DNA of 64,000 nucleotides from Streptomyces sp. CB02058 (GTDB taxonomy: Bacteria > Actinomycetota > Actinomycetes > Streptomycetales > Streptomycetaceae): contig NZ_LIPG01000009.1 of assembly GCF_001905505.1 (NCBI RefSeq), forward strand, positions 1 through 64,000, in the 5' to 3' direction. The stretch's first letter is position 1, and every line of letters starts with the position of its first letter. Below, piece after piece: positions 1 to 9,103 of this stretch. The notes beneath the pieces were generated by a model. It was given only the letters and a program-made list of their open reading frames with translations. It had not been told where the DNA came from and ran no database searches. The translations under genes and the position numbers were made by a program.

Positions 1-344
1 TTCCGGTGCAGACGGGCTACAGATGGGCGATGAATCGGCCAGGAGCCTATCGTTCGACCGCATTTCCGTATGCGTCCCGGGAATAGACAGGGAGACTTTG
101 GCAGTTCTTCGGGTAAACCCGCGCGGTTGCTCGTTCTGATTGCTCTGGACCCGGGCATGCCCTGCGCCCTGGTCACCGCGATGTCGTCGTCTCGCGCTGT
201 ACCGCGTACCGGGTGTGCCGCCGGCACCCCGGTACGCGGCGGTCGTTGTTGGCGGCGGTGAAGTGCGGGGCACAGGAGGAGATGCGGCGCTCCCACGGCC
301 CGCCGGAGACTGGCGCACCGAGGGACCGGCACCGGGGAGGCCGC
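1..344. other. Non-coding left edge
   Basis: I see no convincing gene in this stretch. The frames that are open here are shadows caused by high GC. The last 20 bases hold the GGGGAGG ribosome binding site of the aldo/keto reductase. The bases around 1-130 are less GC-rich than the genes and probably include its promoter, but I could not pick out a -10/-35 pair. Confidence 0.5.
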
Positions 345-1340
345 ATGAGTACGGACCGGCAGATTCCGTTCGGCCGCACCGGTCTGCGGGTCGGGCGGCT
401 GGCCGTCGGCACCGTGAACTTCGGCGGACGTACCGAGGAGTCCGAGGCGCGCCGCATCCTCGACGGCGCGCTGGCGCACGGGATGAACCTGGTCGACACC
501 GCCGACATGTACGGGTGGCGTGTGCACCGCGGGTACACCGAGGAGCTGATCGGGCGATGGCTGAAGGGTTCGCCCCGCCGCCGTGACGCCGTCGTCGTCG
601 CGACCAAGGTCGGCGAGCGGACGGGTGAGGGCCCCAACGACCGCGGGCTGTCCGCCCACCACATCATCCGGGGCTGCGAGGCCTCGCTGCGCCGTCTGGG
701 CACCGACAGGATCGACCTCTACCAGATGCACCGGTACGACCCGGACGTCGGCTGGGACGTGGTGTGGCAGGCCATGGACCAGCTGATACGCCAGGGCAAG
801 GTGCGTTATGTCGGCTCGTCGAACTTCGCCGGGTGGAACATCGCCGACGCCCAGCACGCGGCCCGCGAACGCGGCCTGGTCGGGCTGGTCTCCGAGCAGT
901 GCTCCTACAGTCTGCTCACCCGCCAGCCCGAGTTGGAGATCCTGCCGGCCGCGCGGGCGCACGGCCTCGCCACGCTGGTGTGGGCACCACTGCACGGCGG
1001 GCTGCTGAGCGGGGCGCTGCGCAAGGCGCGTGAGGGCACCGGGGCCAAGTCGGCGCAGGGGCGTGCGGCGGCGGCGCTGCCCGTGCACCACGCGGCCGTC
1101 GAGCGGTACGAGCGGTTCTGCGCCGGACTGGGGCGTGACCCCGCGGAGGTCGGGCTGGCCTGGGTGCTCTCACGGCCGGACACGCCGTTCCCGGTGATCG
1201 GGCCGCGTACCGTCGGGCAGCTCGACGGTGCCGTGCGGGCTCTGGACGGGGCGCTGTCCCCCGGGGAACTCGACGAGCTGGAGAAGATCTTCCCGCCGGT
1301 CGGCCACGGCGGTCCGGCACCGCGCGCGTGGATCGACTGA
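345..1340 (+). CDS. Aldo/keto reductase
   Basis: A 331-residue cytosolic NADPH-dependent aldo/keto reductase. The catalytic tetrad is visible: Asp and Tyr in DTADMYG, Lys in VVATKVG and His in DLYQMHRYD. C-terminal cofactor-binding segments include the VIGPR motif near residue 285. The ATG start follows GGGGAGG at a good distance. Length and type match the NDP-hexose enoyl or keto reductases of deoxysugar pathways, and a sugar-1-phosphate nucleotidyltransferase lies at 16865-17944, so a role in sugar tailoring is plausible. General aldo/keto reductases look the same, so the substrate is inference. It stands alone, about 350 bp upstream of the acyltransferase gene. Confidence 0.8.
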   Translation: MSTDRQIPFGRTGLRVGRLAVGTVNFGGRTEESEARRILDGALAHGMNLVDTADMYGWRVHRGYTEELIGRWLKGSPRRRDAVVVATKVGERTGEGPNDRGLSAHHIIRGCEASLRRLGTDRIDLYQMHRYDPDVGWDVVWQAMDQLIRQGKVRYVGSSNFAGWNIADAQHAARERGLVGLVSEQCSYSLLTRQPELEILPAARAHGLATLVWAPLHGGLLSGALRKAREGTGAKSAQGRAAAALPVHHAAVERYERFCAGLGRDPAEVGLAWVLSRPDTPFPVIGPRTVGQLDGAVRALDGALSPGELDELEKIFPPVGHGGPAPRAWID

Positions 1341-1687
1341 GGTGCCGGTCCCTCCGGCACGCTCCCCCGCACCGGCGGACAGCGGTGGCTTGAACGCATG
1401 GGTGGTATTGCTACGGTCCCGGCAGGGCCGGCGAGCCGCGCGCGAGGGCTTGATCCGTCCGGTCCGGTCGACACGTCTGTGAACAGGACGAACTTCCTCC
1501 CACCCGGCTGATGTGTCCCCGCGGGCCCCATGGCGGCGGTGCTCCGGCGCCGAGGGTGCGCACGAACGGAGATGCTCGCCGACTCGGCTGGAAAGCACGC
1601 TTCGGTCCGCACCGATACGCCCCCTCCGACCGGTCTCGTTCCGGCCATGGGGTCTCTAGCGGCACTGGAACGAATGGACCGATAGCC
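1341..1687. other. Intergenic region before the acyltransferase gene
   Basis: About 350 bp without a gene. An in-frame upstream extension of the acyltransferase is open through here but starts with non-membrane, arginine-rich sequence and is rejected. No clear terminator hairpin or repeat was seen. The promoter for the acyltransferase probably lies in its second half. Confidence 0.4.
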
Positions 1688-2953
1688 ATGAACGACACAC
1701 AGTCCAGACCCACTCGGCTGCCTTCCCTGGCCGGGCTCGGATTCATCGCCCTCTGCATGGTTCTCCTCTCCCACGTCGGGATCTCACTCGTGCTCCGGGT
1801 GGCACCGGCGGCCCAGACGCTGTGGACGTACGACTTCAAACTGGGCGTGATGGGCTTCACCTTCTTCTTCGTCCTGACCGGGTTCGCCCTCGCCTGGGTG
1901 CACGACTCCGGGACCGACGCGCGCCGCTTCTGGCGCAGGCGCGCGGCACGGGTCCTCCCCGTCCACATGCTCATGCTCGTCGTCGCGCTGCTGCTGGCCC
2001 TCGGCACCGGGGCCGCGCTGTCGCTCTGGAAGACGCTCCCCACCCTCTTCCTCGTGCAGAACTGGATCCCCGACCAGGAGGTGGTGCTCACCGGCAACCT
2101 CAACGGGCCGACCTGGGCCCTGTCCTGCGCGCTGCTGTTCTACGCGGTGTTCCCCTGGCTCAACCGGCTGGTCCGGCGGATCCGCCCCGAGCGGCTCTGG
2201 GTGTCCGCGGTCACCGTCGTCGCGTTGCTGGTCGCGGTCCCGCTCCTGGGCACGCTGTTCCCGAGGGAGCCGCTGCTGGTCAACACCTCCGACTCGTGGC
2301 TCCAGACCTGGTTCGTCGGCTACCTGCCCGTCTGCAGGCTGCTGGAGTTCCTGCTCGGCATGATCGCGGCCAGGATGGTCGCCACCCACCGGTGGCACGG
2401 TCCCGGCGTCACCGTCTCGGCGCTGCTCTCGGTCGCCGGACTCGCCCTGAGCGTGCGGATACCCGGGGAGAACGCCGGGTTCGTCGAGACCGCGCTCCCG
2501 CTCACCCTTCTGATCGCCGCGGCGGCCAGGCGCGAGTACGCCGGCGGGCGGACCGTCTTCGGGTCCCGGCCTCTGGTCGCGCTCGGCCAGATCTCCTTCG
2601 GCGCCTACCTGGTGCACTGGATCGTCATCTCCTACGGCCCGATCCACACCGCTGATCCCGCCAGCTGGAGCGCGCCGCTGTCCCTCGGTGGTGCGCTCGG
2701 CAAGTCCGCCGTCACGATCGGCGTGGTCCTCGCCCTCGGCTGGCTGACGACCGTGCTCGTCGAACGGCCGGCGCTGCGCCTGACCAGGGGCCGCGGCGAG
2801 GCCGTGCCGCTCGTGGAGCCGGTGCCGCTCGTGAAGCCGGTGCCGCTCGTGAAGCCGGTGCCGCCCCTGGCCACGGCAGATTCCGTCCAGGCCGTGCCGC
2901 TCCCGGTCCGGCCCCCGAAGCCGGAGCCGGACACCCCGGACCTGGCGGCCTGA
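1688..2953 (+). CDS. Acyltransferase 3 family membrane O-acyltransferase
   Basis: A 421-residue integral membrane protein of the acyltransferase-3 (OafA/NodX-like) family, which moves acyl groups from acyl-CoA to sugars or natural-product hydroxyls. About ten hydrophobic helices span residues 15-365. The start MNDTQSRPTRLPSLAGLGF lacks the usual RxxxxxR/H(F) arrangement near the first helix, but SHVGI and RRAARVLPVHML fit the family pattern. The C-terminal 50 residues are a proline-rich cytosolic tail made of VPLV(E/K)P repeats. The gene ends just before two strong hairpins that separate it from the convergent halogenase. It may acylate the sugar or core of the cluster product, but the substrate cannot be read from sequence. 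Confidence 0.75.
   Translation: MNDTQSRPTRLPSLAGLGFIALCMVLLSHVGISLVLRVAPAAQTLWTYDFKLGVMGFTFFFVLTGFALAWVHDSGTDARRFWRRRAARVLPVHMLMLVVALLLALGTGAALSLWKTLPTLFLVQNWIPDQEVVLTGNLNGPTWALSCALLFYAVFPWLNRLVRRIRPERLWVSAVTVVALLVAVPLLGTLFPREPLLVNTSDSWLQTWFVGYLPVCRLLEFLLGMIAARMVATHRWHGPGVTVSALLSVAGLALSVRIPGENAGFVETALPLTLLIAAAARREYAGGRTVFGSRPLVALGQISFGAYLVHWIVISYGPIHTADPASWSAPLSLGGALGKSAVTIGVVLALGWLTTVLVERPALRLTRGRGEAVPLVEPVPLVKPVPLVKPVPPLATADSVQAVPLPVRPPKPEPDTPDLAA
2804..2857 (+). repeat. 18-bp tandem repeat in the acyltransferase C-terminus
   Basis: Three tandem 18-bp units (GTGCCGCTCGTGRAGCCG) followed by a partial fourth. They keep frame and encode VPLV(E/K)P repeated. This looks like slippage expansion in a tail that tolerates it. 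Confidence 0.9.
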
Positions 2954-2974
2954 CCCCCGGGAGGGCCACGACAC

Positions 2975-3013
2975 GAGCGCCCGGCGGTTCCCTCACGGAA
3001 CCGCCGGGCGCTC
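2975..3013. terminator. Hairpin, 17-bp perfect stem
   Basis: GAGCGCCCGGCGGTTCC and its exact reverse complement are separated by 5 bases. It lies 22 bp after the acyltransferase stop codon. There is no T-tract, as is common in Streptomyces terminators. Confidence 0.8.
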
Positions 3014-3060
3014 GCGCGGCTCGCACCCCGCGTCGATGTCCCCGGGCCTGCCCCCGGGAA

Positions 3061-3108
3061 CGCGGACGGCCCGGCGGCGAGGAACCCCTCGCCGCCGGGC
3101 CGTCCGCG
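3061..3108. terminator. Hairpin, 20-bp perfect stem
   Basis: A perfect 20-bp inverted repeat (arms 3061-3080 and 3089-3108) with an 8-base loop lies 17 bp beyond the halogenase stop codon. Together with the hairpin at 2975-3013 it insulates two convergent operons. Confidence 0.8.
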
Positions 3109-3124
3109 TCGCGTCCGGCGCCGC

Positions 3125-4375
3125 TCAGGCAGCCTCGCTGCCGCGCTTGCGTCTGCGCTTGTCGAAGATGTCGTCGATGCCCGTCAGACCCGACAGCATC
3201 CGCGCGAAGTCCACCTCCCGGGGCCGCAGCTTGTCCGGGTCGATCTGCTCCTGCGCCTTGTCCCAGTAGTCCTCCTTGTTCTTCGTGCGGTCGTAGAAGA
3301 ACCGCACGAAGTCCAGCACGGAGTCCAGGAAGGAGCGGTAGCTGTGCTCGTACCAGTCGAGGACGTCCTTCTCCGCCGACGGGTCGGTCAGCGCCTCGTC
3401 GACCGCCTCCGCCAGCGCCCGCGAGCCGCGCAGCGCGAGGGTGACGCCGGTGGACAGCAGCGGGTCGATGAACGCCGCGGCGTCGCCGACGAGCGCCCAG
3501 CCGGGGCCGTGGAACTTCTCGCAGGTGTAGGACCAGTCCTTGATGTTGCGGAAGCCGCTGACGCGCCGCGCCCCGGCCATCAGGGTCTTGATCTCCTCGG
3601 TCTGTGCCAGTTCCTTGGTGTAGAGGTCCTCGAGGGACTCGCCGGACGCCTTGTACTCGTCGATCGGCGTCACGTACCCGACGCTGACCGTGCCGTCGTG
3701 CAGCGGGATGTACCAGAACCATCCCGAGGGCCGGTTCTCCGAGACGATGTCGCCGGCCCTGTTGCCGCCGTAGCGGTTGCAGCCCTGCCAGTACGACCAG
3801 GTGGCGATGTTGCGCAGGTCGTCGTGGTAGTGGATCAGGTCGAACTCGCGGCCCAGCAGGTGGTTCTGCCCCGACGCGTCGACGAGCATCCTGCTCCGCG
3901 CGGTCCGGACCTCCTTGCTGCCCTTCTCCGTGTAGGTCACGCCGACCACCCGGTCCCCGTCGAAGACCGGGGCTTTGACCGCCGCCTCCTCCAGCACGGT
4001 CACTCCCAGCTCACGGGCGCGGGCCAGGAGCAGCGCGTCGAAGTCGGCGCGGCGCACCTGGTACGCGTGGTCGTACAGGGCAGACTCGTGGAACCGGAAT
4101 CCCCAGGTGCCCTGGTTCTTGCCCCAGAGCAGGGTGCCGCCGTACTTCTTGGTGAACCCCATCCCCTCCAGGCGCTCCAGGAGGCCGAGCTCCTCCAGCG
4201 TGGGCATCAGACCGGTGATGAGGGACTCGCCGATGTGGTACCGCGGGAACTTCTCGCGCTCCAGCACGAGGACGCTGTGTCCCCTCATGGCCAGCAGGCC
4301 CGCGGTCGCCGAACCGCCGGGGCCACCGCCGATCACCACGACGTCGAACTCCTCCTGCGTGCTCACTGAACTCAC
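3125..4375 (-). CDS. FAD-dependent halogenase (SgcC3-like)
   Basis: A 416-residue flavoprotein halogenase of the kind that chlorinates carrier-bound phenols. FAD-binding GGGPGG lies near residue 15, GES follows at the usual place, and WFWYIPL near residue 215 matches the WxWxIP halogenase signature. The GDAAAFIDPLLSTGV segment is the second FAD motif. The GTG at 4375 has GGAG six bases upstream; a second in-frame GTG nine bases later is weaker. It is the last gene of the run A-T, MbtH, hydroxymandelate synthase, condensation enzyme, halogenase. By analogy with enediyne and glycopeptide pathways it should chlorinate the ring of the hydroxyphenyl substrate while it is on a carrier protein. Which position is chlorinated, and when, is inference. 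Confidence 0.85.
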   Translation of the reverse strand: MSSVSTQEEFDVVVIGGGPGGSATAGLLAMRGHSVLVLEREKFPRYHIGESLITGLMPTLEELGLLERLEGMGFTKKYGGTLLWGKNQGTWGFRFHESALYDHAYQVRRADFDALLLARARELGVTVLEEAAVKAPVFDGDRVVGVTYTEKGSKEVRTARSRMLVDASGQNHLLGREFDLIHYHDDLRNIATWSYWQGCNRYGGNRAGDIVSENRPSGWFWYIPLHDGTVSVGYVTPIDEYKASGESLEDLYTKELAQTEEIKTLMAGARRVSGFRNIKDWSYTCEKFHGPGWALVGDAAAFIDPLLSTGVTLALRGSRALAEAVDEALTDPSAEKDVLDWYEHSYRSFLDSVLDFVRFFYDRTKNKEDYWDKAQEQIDPDKLRPREVDFARMLSGLTGIDDIFDKRRRKRGSEAA

Positions 4376-4422
4376 TGAAGTCTCCGTTCCTGTTGCTGGC
4401 GGGTTCGTCCGGTGTTCCGGGG

Positions 4423-5775
4423 TCACAGCGCGGACAGCGGGGACGCCGGGTCCTGGACGCCGGCGCGGAGTATGCGGCGGAGCCGGCCGACCATCCTGAC
4501 GACGGTGGACTCGTCGTACTCCTTGGTGTTGAACCGGGCGGTTCCGGCGACCTCGCCCGTCGGGAGGATGTCCAGCCCCCACAGGACGCCGTTGGGGATG
4601 TCGGAGGTCACCGGGTAGGACTTGTGCCGCTTGCGGATCGCGGTGTACTCGACGTCGCCGATCAGCTCGGCCTCCGTCACGCCCGGGTACTGCATCACCT
4701 GGAACGCCCAGACGGCCGTGCCGGGCTTCTCGTACGTCCTGGTGAGCGTCGGCGCCTGGGCGGCGATCTGCGCGAAGGGAAGCTCGTGGGTGTACGCCGC
4801 GAGGCATGCCTCCCGGGTGCGGCGGACCAGCTCCATGAAGGTGCGGCAGTCGCCGAGCCCGGTGCGCAGCGGCAGCATGTTGAAGAACGGCCCGACGGTC
4901 TCGTTGTAGTCGGGCTCGACCCGGCCCGAGGTGATGATCGCCGAGACCACGTCGTCGACGCCCGTCTCCTGGTGCAGCAGGGCGTTGAAGGCCGCCATCA
5001 TCACCATGAAGGGCGAACTGCGCATGGCGGTGGCGAACGCCGCCGTCGCCGAGGCGGTCTCGCGGTCCAGCTCGAACCGGTACACGGCGTAGGAGGCGCG
5101 GTCGCCCGGCTCGTAGAGGTGATCGGTGGGGAGGTCGACGAGTTCGGCGCCGTGCATCGCCTCCCGCCAGTACGCCCTCGACTCCTCCGCCTCCGGCGAG
5201 GCGAGCGCCTTCCGCTGCCAGGCGGTGAACTCCCGGTACTGCCTGGCCGGGGCGGGGGCCGCGACGGGGAAGCCCCGGCGCGCGGCGTAGGCGTTCGCGA
5301 GATCGCGGATGATGACCTGGAGGGACACGCCGTCGCTCGCCACGTGGTGGGTGACGAGGACGCACACGGCGTCCTTGTCGTCGAACCTGCCGAGCACGAC
5401 GCGCAGGTGCGGCAGTACGTCCGCGCTCATCGTGGTGGCCTCGGTCTCGTTGACGAAGTCGTCGGCCTGCTCCTCGCGCGGACGGGTCCCGTCCGCGGGC
5501 AGGCCGACGACCACCAGCTCCGGGGAGCTCGGCGGGAACACCTTCTGGTAGGGCTCGCCGTCGTCACGGACGATCTGGGTACGCAGCATCTCGTGGCGCG
5601 CCACCACGTCGTCCAGCGCTCCCTGGAACGCCGTCAGGTCCAGCTCACCGAGCAGCCGCCAGGCGAGGATGACCAGGTGCCGGGGGCCGAACGAGCCGTC
5701 CTGTTCGCCCTTGTCGAACATGCAGAGCATGTCCAGGTTGGTGGAGAGGGGTGCGCGGTCGCCAGGCAGGTCCAT
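4423..5775 (-). CDS. Free-standing NRPS condensation enzyme (SgcC5-like)
   Basis: A 450-residue stand-alone condensation domain. The catalytic motif HHVASDG is intact near residues 142-148. Downstream motifs are also visible, including DVVSAIITSGR near residue 280 and GPFFNMLPLR shortly after. No carrier or adenylation domain is attached. In C-1027 the free-standing enzyme SgcC5 joins a carrier-bound beta-amino acid to an enediyne-core hydroxyl as an ester. Position and architecture here suggest the same task with an Hpg-type acyl group, forming an ester or amide. It lies 36 bp downstream of hydroxymandelate synthase and 47 bp upstream of the halogenase, clearly one operon. Confidence 0.85.
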   Translation of the reverse strand: MDLPGDRAPLSTNLDMLCMFDKGEQDGSFGPRHLVILAWRLLGELDLTAFQGALDDVVARHEMLRTQIVRDDGEPYQKVFPPSSPELVVVGLPADGTRPREEQADDFVNETEATTMSADVLPHLRVVLGRFDDKDAVCVLVTHHVASDGVSLQVIIRDLANAYAARRGFPVAAPAPARQYREFTAWQRKALASPEAEESRAYWREAMHGAELVDLPTDHLYEPGDRASYAVYRFELDRETASATAAFATAMRSSPFMVMMAAFNALLHQETGVDDVVSAIITSGRVEPDYNETVGPFFNMLPLRTGLGDCRTFMELVRRTREACLAAYTHELPFAQIAAQAPTLTRTYEKPGTAVWAFQVMQYPGVTEAELIGDVEYTAIRKRHKSYPVTSDIPNGVLWGLDILPTGEVAGTARFNTKEYDESTVVRMVGRLRRILRAGVQDPASPLSAL

Positions 5776-5811
5776 GTGTTCGTTTCCGTTCGCGCTCGTC
5801 GGGTGGGGAGG

Positions 5812-6939
5812 TCAGGCGGCCCTGGACTCGGTGCCGGAGGTTCCGGAGGCGGCGCCCGCGGCTCCGCGCTGGCGTTCCGCGGCCTCGTAGAGGGCGGTGA
5901 TGTTGCCGCTGCCGAAGGTCCGCGCGCCCATCCGCTCGATGAGTTCGAGGAAGATCGTGTTCTTCGGGTGCACGGACTTGGCGAAGATCTGGTACAGCTG
6001 GCCCCCGTGGTCCTCGTCCACGAGGACCTCCTCGCCGTGCAGCTCCTCCACCGTGTAGCGGGTCGGCACGACGCGGTCGGACAGCGTGCGGTAGTACGCG
6101 TCGGGGGTTCCCATGAAAGCCACGCCGCGGCGGCGCAGCTCCGCGACGGTGGCCACGATGTCGTCGGTGGAGAAGGCGATGTGCTGGACGCCGGCGCAGC
6201 CGTGGTCGTCGAGGAACTCGTTGATGTGGCCTCGGTCCTGGGTGATGTCCGGCTCGATCAGAGTGAGTGTCACGTCGCCGGAGCGGCTCTCCACGACCTT
6301 CGTCGTCATCGCCTGGGAGCCGATCTGGAGCTTCTCGGTGAAGGTGAGTTCGAAGTCGAACACGTTCCGGTAGAACTCGACGGTGCCGTCGATGTCGCCG
6401 GGGTTCACGCACACCGCGAAGTGGTCGACGGAGCGCAGGCTGTTCTCCATGGCGCCGACGGCCCGGGGGACCGGGCGCATGCCGGGTACGGCCGGGCCGC
6501 CCGCGCCGCCGGGGCGCTCGACGAAGGTGTGCACGACGTCGCCGAATCCGCCGACCGAGGCGGTCACCACGTCGCCGGTCCGGGTGGGCGCGGCCACGGA
6601 CCGGGCACCGCGGGCGACGGCCGCCGCGTGGGCGGCCGTCGCGTCGGGGACCCGCATCGCGATGTCGGCGACCCCGTCGCCGTGGCGCTCGACGTACTGT
6701 GCGGCGGGGTGGTCGTCGGTGACCGCCTCGGTGAGGACGAGGGTGATGCCGTTCGCGCCCACCTCGACCGACCGGGCCCCGGCCTCGTCGCCGGGGCCCG
6801 TCCCGGGCCTGGACACCGCGCGTACCGCAAGCCCGTATCCGCCGGTCAGCCAGCTCAGGGTGGTGTCGATGTCCCGGACGTGGAACCGGATGTGGTCCAG
6901 GCTCAGGTCGTCGAAGACAAACGGATCGGACGTGGGCAT
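5812..6939 (-). CDS. hmaS: 4-hydroxymandelate synthase (HPPD-like dioxygenase)
   Basis: A 375-residue non-heme iron dioxygenase of the HPPD/HmaS family with two vicinal-oxygen-chelate halves. The iron ligands are visible: His in DHFAVCVN, His in VQHIAFST and Glu in FLELIERMG. HmaS converts 4-hydroxyphenylpyruvate to (S)-4-hydroxymandelate, the first committed step to Hpg; HPPD would give homogentisate. Sequence alone does not fully separate the two, but the neighbours (HpgT-like aminotransferase, 2-hydroxyacid oxidase, A-T protein, MbtH, and a prephenate dehydrogenase to supply substrate) make HmaS far more likely. The ATG at 6939 follows GGAGAACTC; an upstream extension lacks family sequence. 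There is a 29-bp gap to MbtH. Confidence 0.87.
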   Translation of the reverse strand: MPTSDPFVFDDLSLDHIRFHVRDIDTTLSWLTGGYGLAVRAVSRPGTGPGDEAGARSVEVGANGITLVLTEAVTDDHPAAQYVERHGDGVADIAMRVPDATAAHAAAVARGARSVAAPTRTGDVVTASVGGFGDVVHTFVERPGGAGGPAVPGMRPVPRAVGAMENSLRSVDHFAVCVNPGDIDGTVEFYRNVFDFELTFTEKLQIGSQAMTTKVVESRSGDVTLTLIEPDITQDRGHINEFLDDHGCAGVQHIAFSTDDIVATVAELRRRGVAFMGTPDAYYRTLSDRVVPTRYTVEELHGEEVLVDEDHGGQLYQIFAKSVHPKNTIFLELIERMGARTFGSGNITALYEAAERQRGAAGAASGTSGTESRAA

Positions 6940-6968
6940 GAGTTCTCCAGTCAGGTGGTTGGTCCTCG

Positions 6969-7181
6969 TCACACGCGGGTGCCGAGGTCGGGCCATGCCT
7001 GGTTGACGTAGGCGAGGCAGGCCGCGCGCCGGTCGGTCCCGTGGACCACGCGCCATCCGCCCGGTACGGGGATGCCCGCGGGCCACAGCGAGTGCTCGCC
7101 GGCCGCGTTGGCGAGGACCGTGTAGTTGCCGTCCTCGTCGTCGAAGGGGTTGGTGGCCTGGTCGGCCATGGTCTGGCTCAT
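6969..7181 (-). CDS. MbtH-family NRPS accessory protein
   Basis: A 70-residue MbtH-like protein. It carries the family signature: an acidic NPFDDEDG start, SLWP, the PGGW turn, and a CLAYVNQAWPDL end. MbtH proteins bind adenylation domains and are often needed for their folding and activity, especially with tyrosine-like substrates. It lies 32 bp downstream of the A-T gene, its obvious partner, in the same operon. Confidence 0.95.
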   Translation of the reverse strand: MSQTMADQATNPFDDEDGNYTVLANAAGEHSLWPAGIPVPGGWRVVHGTDRRAACLAYVNQAWPDLGTRV

Positions 7182-7213
7182 GTGTTGTCCCTCTCGTTGC
7201 TGAGGCGTGGTGG

Positions 7214-8959
7214 TCAGGCGGCCTGCCGGGCGGCCACCACCTCGGCGAGGCCGGCCACCGTCGGCGTGTTGAACAGGGTGCGGATCTGCACCTCGACGCC
7301 CACCTCGGCGCGGATGCGGTTGAGCAGGCGCATGGCGAGCAGCGAGTGGCCGCCCAGGTCGAAGAAGTCGTCCTCGACGCCGACCTCGTGCAGGCCGAGC
7401 ACCTGCGCGAAGATCTGGCAGATGGCCTCCTCCGTCGGGTTGGCGGGGGCGCGGTAGGCCGTCTCGCTGCGGAAGTCCGGCACCGGCAGGGCCGAGCGGT
7501 CGAGCTTGCCGTTGGGCGTCAGCGGTAGCCGGCCGATCACGGTGAACGCGGCGGGAACCATGTACTCGGGCAGGGCCTCGCGGACGTGTTCGCGCAGCGC
7601 GGTGAGGTCGGGCTCGTCGTTCTCCGGGACGACGTAGGCGGCCAGGCGGTCGCCGGCGCCGGTGTCGTGGGCGACGACCGCGGCGTGCGCCAGGCCGGGG
7701 AACCGGGTGAGGACGGACTCGATCTCGGCCAGCTCCACCCGGAAGCCGAGGATCTTGACCAGGTCGGTGGCGCGCCCGGCGAACTCCAGCTCGCCGTCGG
7801 CGGACAGCCGGGCGAGGTCGCCGGTGCGGTACATCCGCTCGCCGTCCTCGCCGAACGGGTCCGCGACGAACGCCTCCGCGGTGAGGTCGGGGCGTCCGAG
7901 GTACCCCTTGGCGAGGCCGCGCCCCGCGAGGTACAGCTCGCCGACGGCGCCGGGCGGCACCCGGTCGAGCCGCTCGTCGAGGACGTACAGCTCGACCCCG
8001 TCGAAGACTCGGCCGGAGCTGACGGTGATCCCGGGGCGGTAGGGGGCGGTCAGCGTGGCGTGGGTGCTGAAGACCGTGGCCTCCGTGGTGCCGTACAGAG
8101 CGCGTACGACGAGACCGGGGCAGGCGCGCAGGACCCGGTCGACGGCTCCGGGGGCGATGACGTCGCCGCCCGTGAGGACCTCGCGGACCGTCAGGAACGT
8201 GTCGGGTGCCTCTTCGGCCACGACCCGGAACAGGCCGGCGGTGAGGTGCAGGGAGGTGACGCCGTGCGTGGTGATGTGCGTACGCAGCCGGCCGATGTCG
8301 AAGGGGCCGTCGGGGAAGACGGCGACGCTGCCGCCGCGCAGCAGGGGGACCAGCATCTCGTACAGCGACACGTCGAAGGCGATCGGCGCGAGGAGGGAGA
8401 CCCGTTCGTGGTTGCCGGTGTCCCAGCAGGGGTCGAGTGCGAGGTCGACGGCGCCGCCGTGGCGGACCGCGACGCCCTTGGGGTGGCCCGTCGAACCCGA
8501 GGTGTACATCACGTAGGCGAGGTCGTCCTCGCCGACCGCCACCTCCGGCGGTGTGGCGGGTGCCCCGGCGATCGCTGGCTCACCCGCGACGAGCACGGTC
8601 CGCCCCACGTCCGGCAGCCCGCGCCGGGTCATCGCGGCGTCGGTCAACAGGATCTTGGTGCCGGACTGCTCGACGATCCACTGCCGCCGGTCCGCGGGGT
8701 AGCCGGAGTGCACCGGCAGGTAGGTGCCGCCCGCCTTCAGCGTGGCGAGGAGCGCTACGACGACCTGTGCCGAGCGCTCCAGCAGTACGGCGACCGGGGC
8801 GCCGGGCTCGACGCCGAGGTCCACCAGGTGGTGGGCGAGTCTGTTGGCCTGCTCGTCCAGCTCGCGATAGGTGAGCACCGCCTCGTCCGACCGGACCGCC
8901 ACGGCGTCCGGGGTGCGGGCGGCTTGCTCGGCGAAACCCTCGTGTACCAACCGGGACAC
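7214..8959 (-). CDS. NRPS adenylation-thiolation didomain, predicted Hpg-activating
   Basis: A 581-residue didomain. The adenylation domain (about 1-495) has core motifs YVMYTSGSTGHPKG near 150, FDVSLYEM, YGTTEATVF, YRTGDLAR and an NGKLDR lysine. The thiolation domain (about 505-580) has the carrier serine in DLGGHSLL. Reading the ten pocket positions by eye against GrsA gives D-V-Y-T-L-G-L-V-F-K, close to the D-x-(F/Y)-x-L-G-L pattern reported for Hpg-type domains. No condensation or thioesterase domain is fused. The GTG at 8959 is chosen because GGAG lies 7 bases upstream; a TTG two codons earlier would overlap that site. It leads the minus-strand operon and is divergent from the oxidase gene. 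Confidence 0.85.
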   Translation of the reverse strand: MSRLVHEGFAEQAARTPDAVAVRSDEAVLTYRELDEQANRLAHHLVDLGVEPGAPVAVLLERSAQVVVALLATLKAGGTYLPVHSGYPADRRQWIVEQSGTKILLTDAAMTRRGLPDVGRTVLVAGEPAIAGAPATPPEVAVGEDDLAYVMYTSGSTGHPKGVAVRHGGAVDLALDPCWDTGNHERVSLLAPIAFDVSLYEMLVPLLRGGSVAVFPDGPFDIGRLRTHITTHGVTSLHLTAGLFRVVAEEAPDTFLTVREVLTGGDVIAPGAVDRVLRACPGLVVRALYGTTEATVFSTHATLTAPYRPGITVSSGRVFDGVELYVLDERLDRVPPGAVGELYLAGRGLAKGYLGRPDLTAEAFVADPFGEDGERMYRTGDLARLSADGELEFAGRATDLVKILGFRVELAEIESVLTRFPGLAHAAVVAHDTGAGDRLAAYVVPENDEPDLTALREHVREALPEYMVPAAFTVIGRLPLTPNGKLDRSALPVPDFRSETAYRAPANPTEEAICQIFAQVLGLHEVGVEDDFFDLGGHSLLAMRLLNRIRAEVGVEVQIRTLFNTPTVAGLAEVVAARQAA

Positions 8960-9103
8960 TGTCAATCTCCAATCCGCCCTGATTTCCTGACGGGTTCAGT
9001 GTGGGCAGGGCCACCACCCCGGACATCTCCCCGTTTGCGGTGGTCACACAAGTCGCCACTCTCGAAGGGAAGCAGGACCGGCGGGCTGCCTACGGTGGGC
9101 GGC
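8960..9103. promoter_or_regulatory. Divergent promoter region of the Hpg operons
   Basis: This 144-bp gap separates the divergent A-T operon and the FAD-oxidase operon, so both Hpg transcription units must start from it. It contains AT-richer patches near 8961-9000 and 9040-9060. I could not assign -10/-35 elements or an operator with confidence. Confidence 0.5.

Noticed and set aside
4393-7011. An 872-codon plus-strand frame over the condensation/HmaS genes
   Set aside because: Shadow of two well-supported minus-strand genes; no family-like sequence or ribosome binding site.
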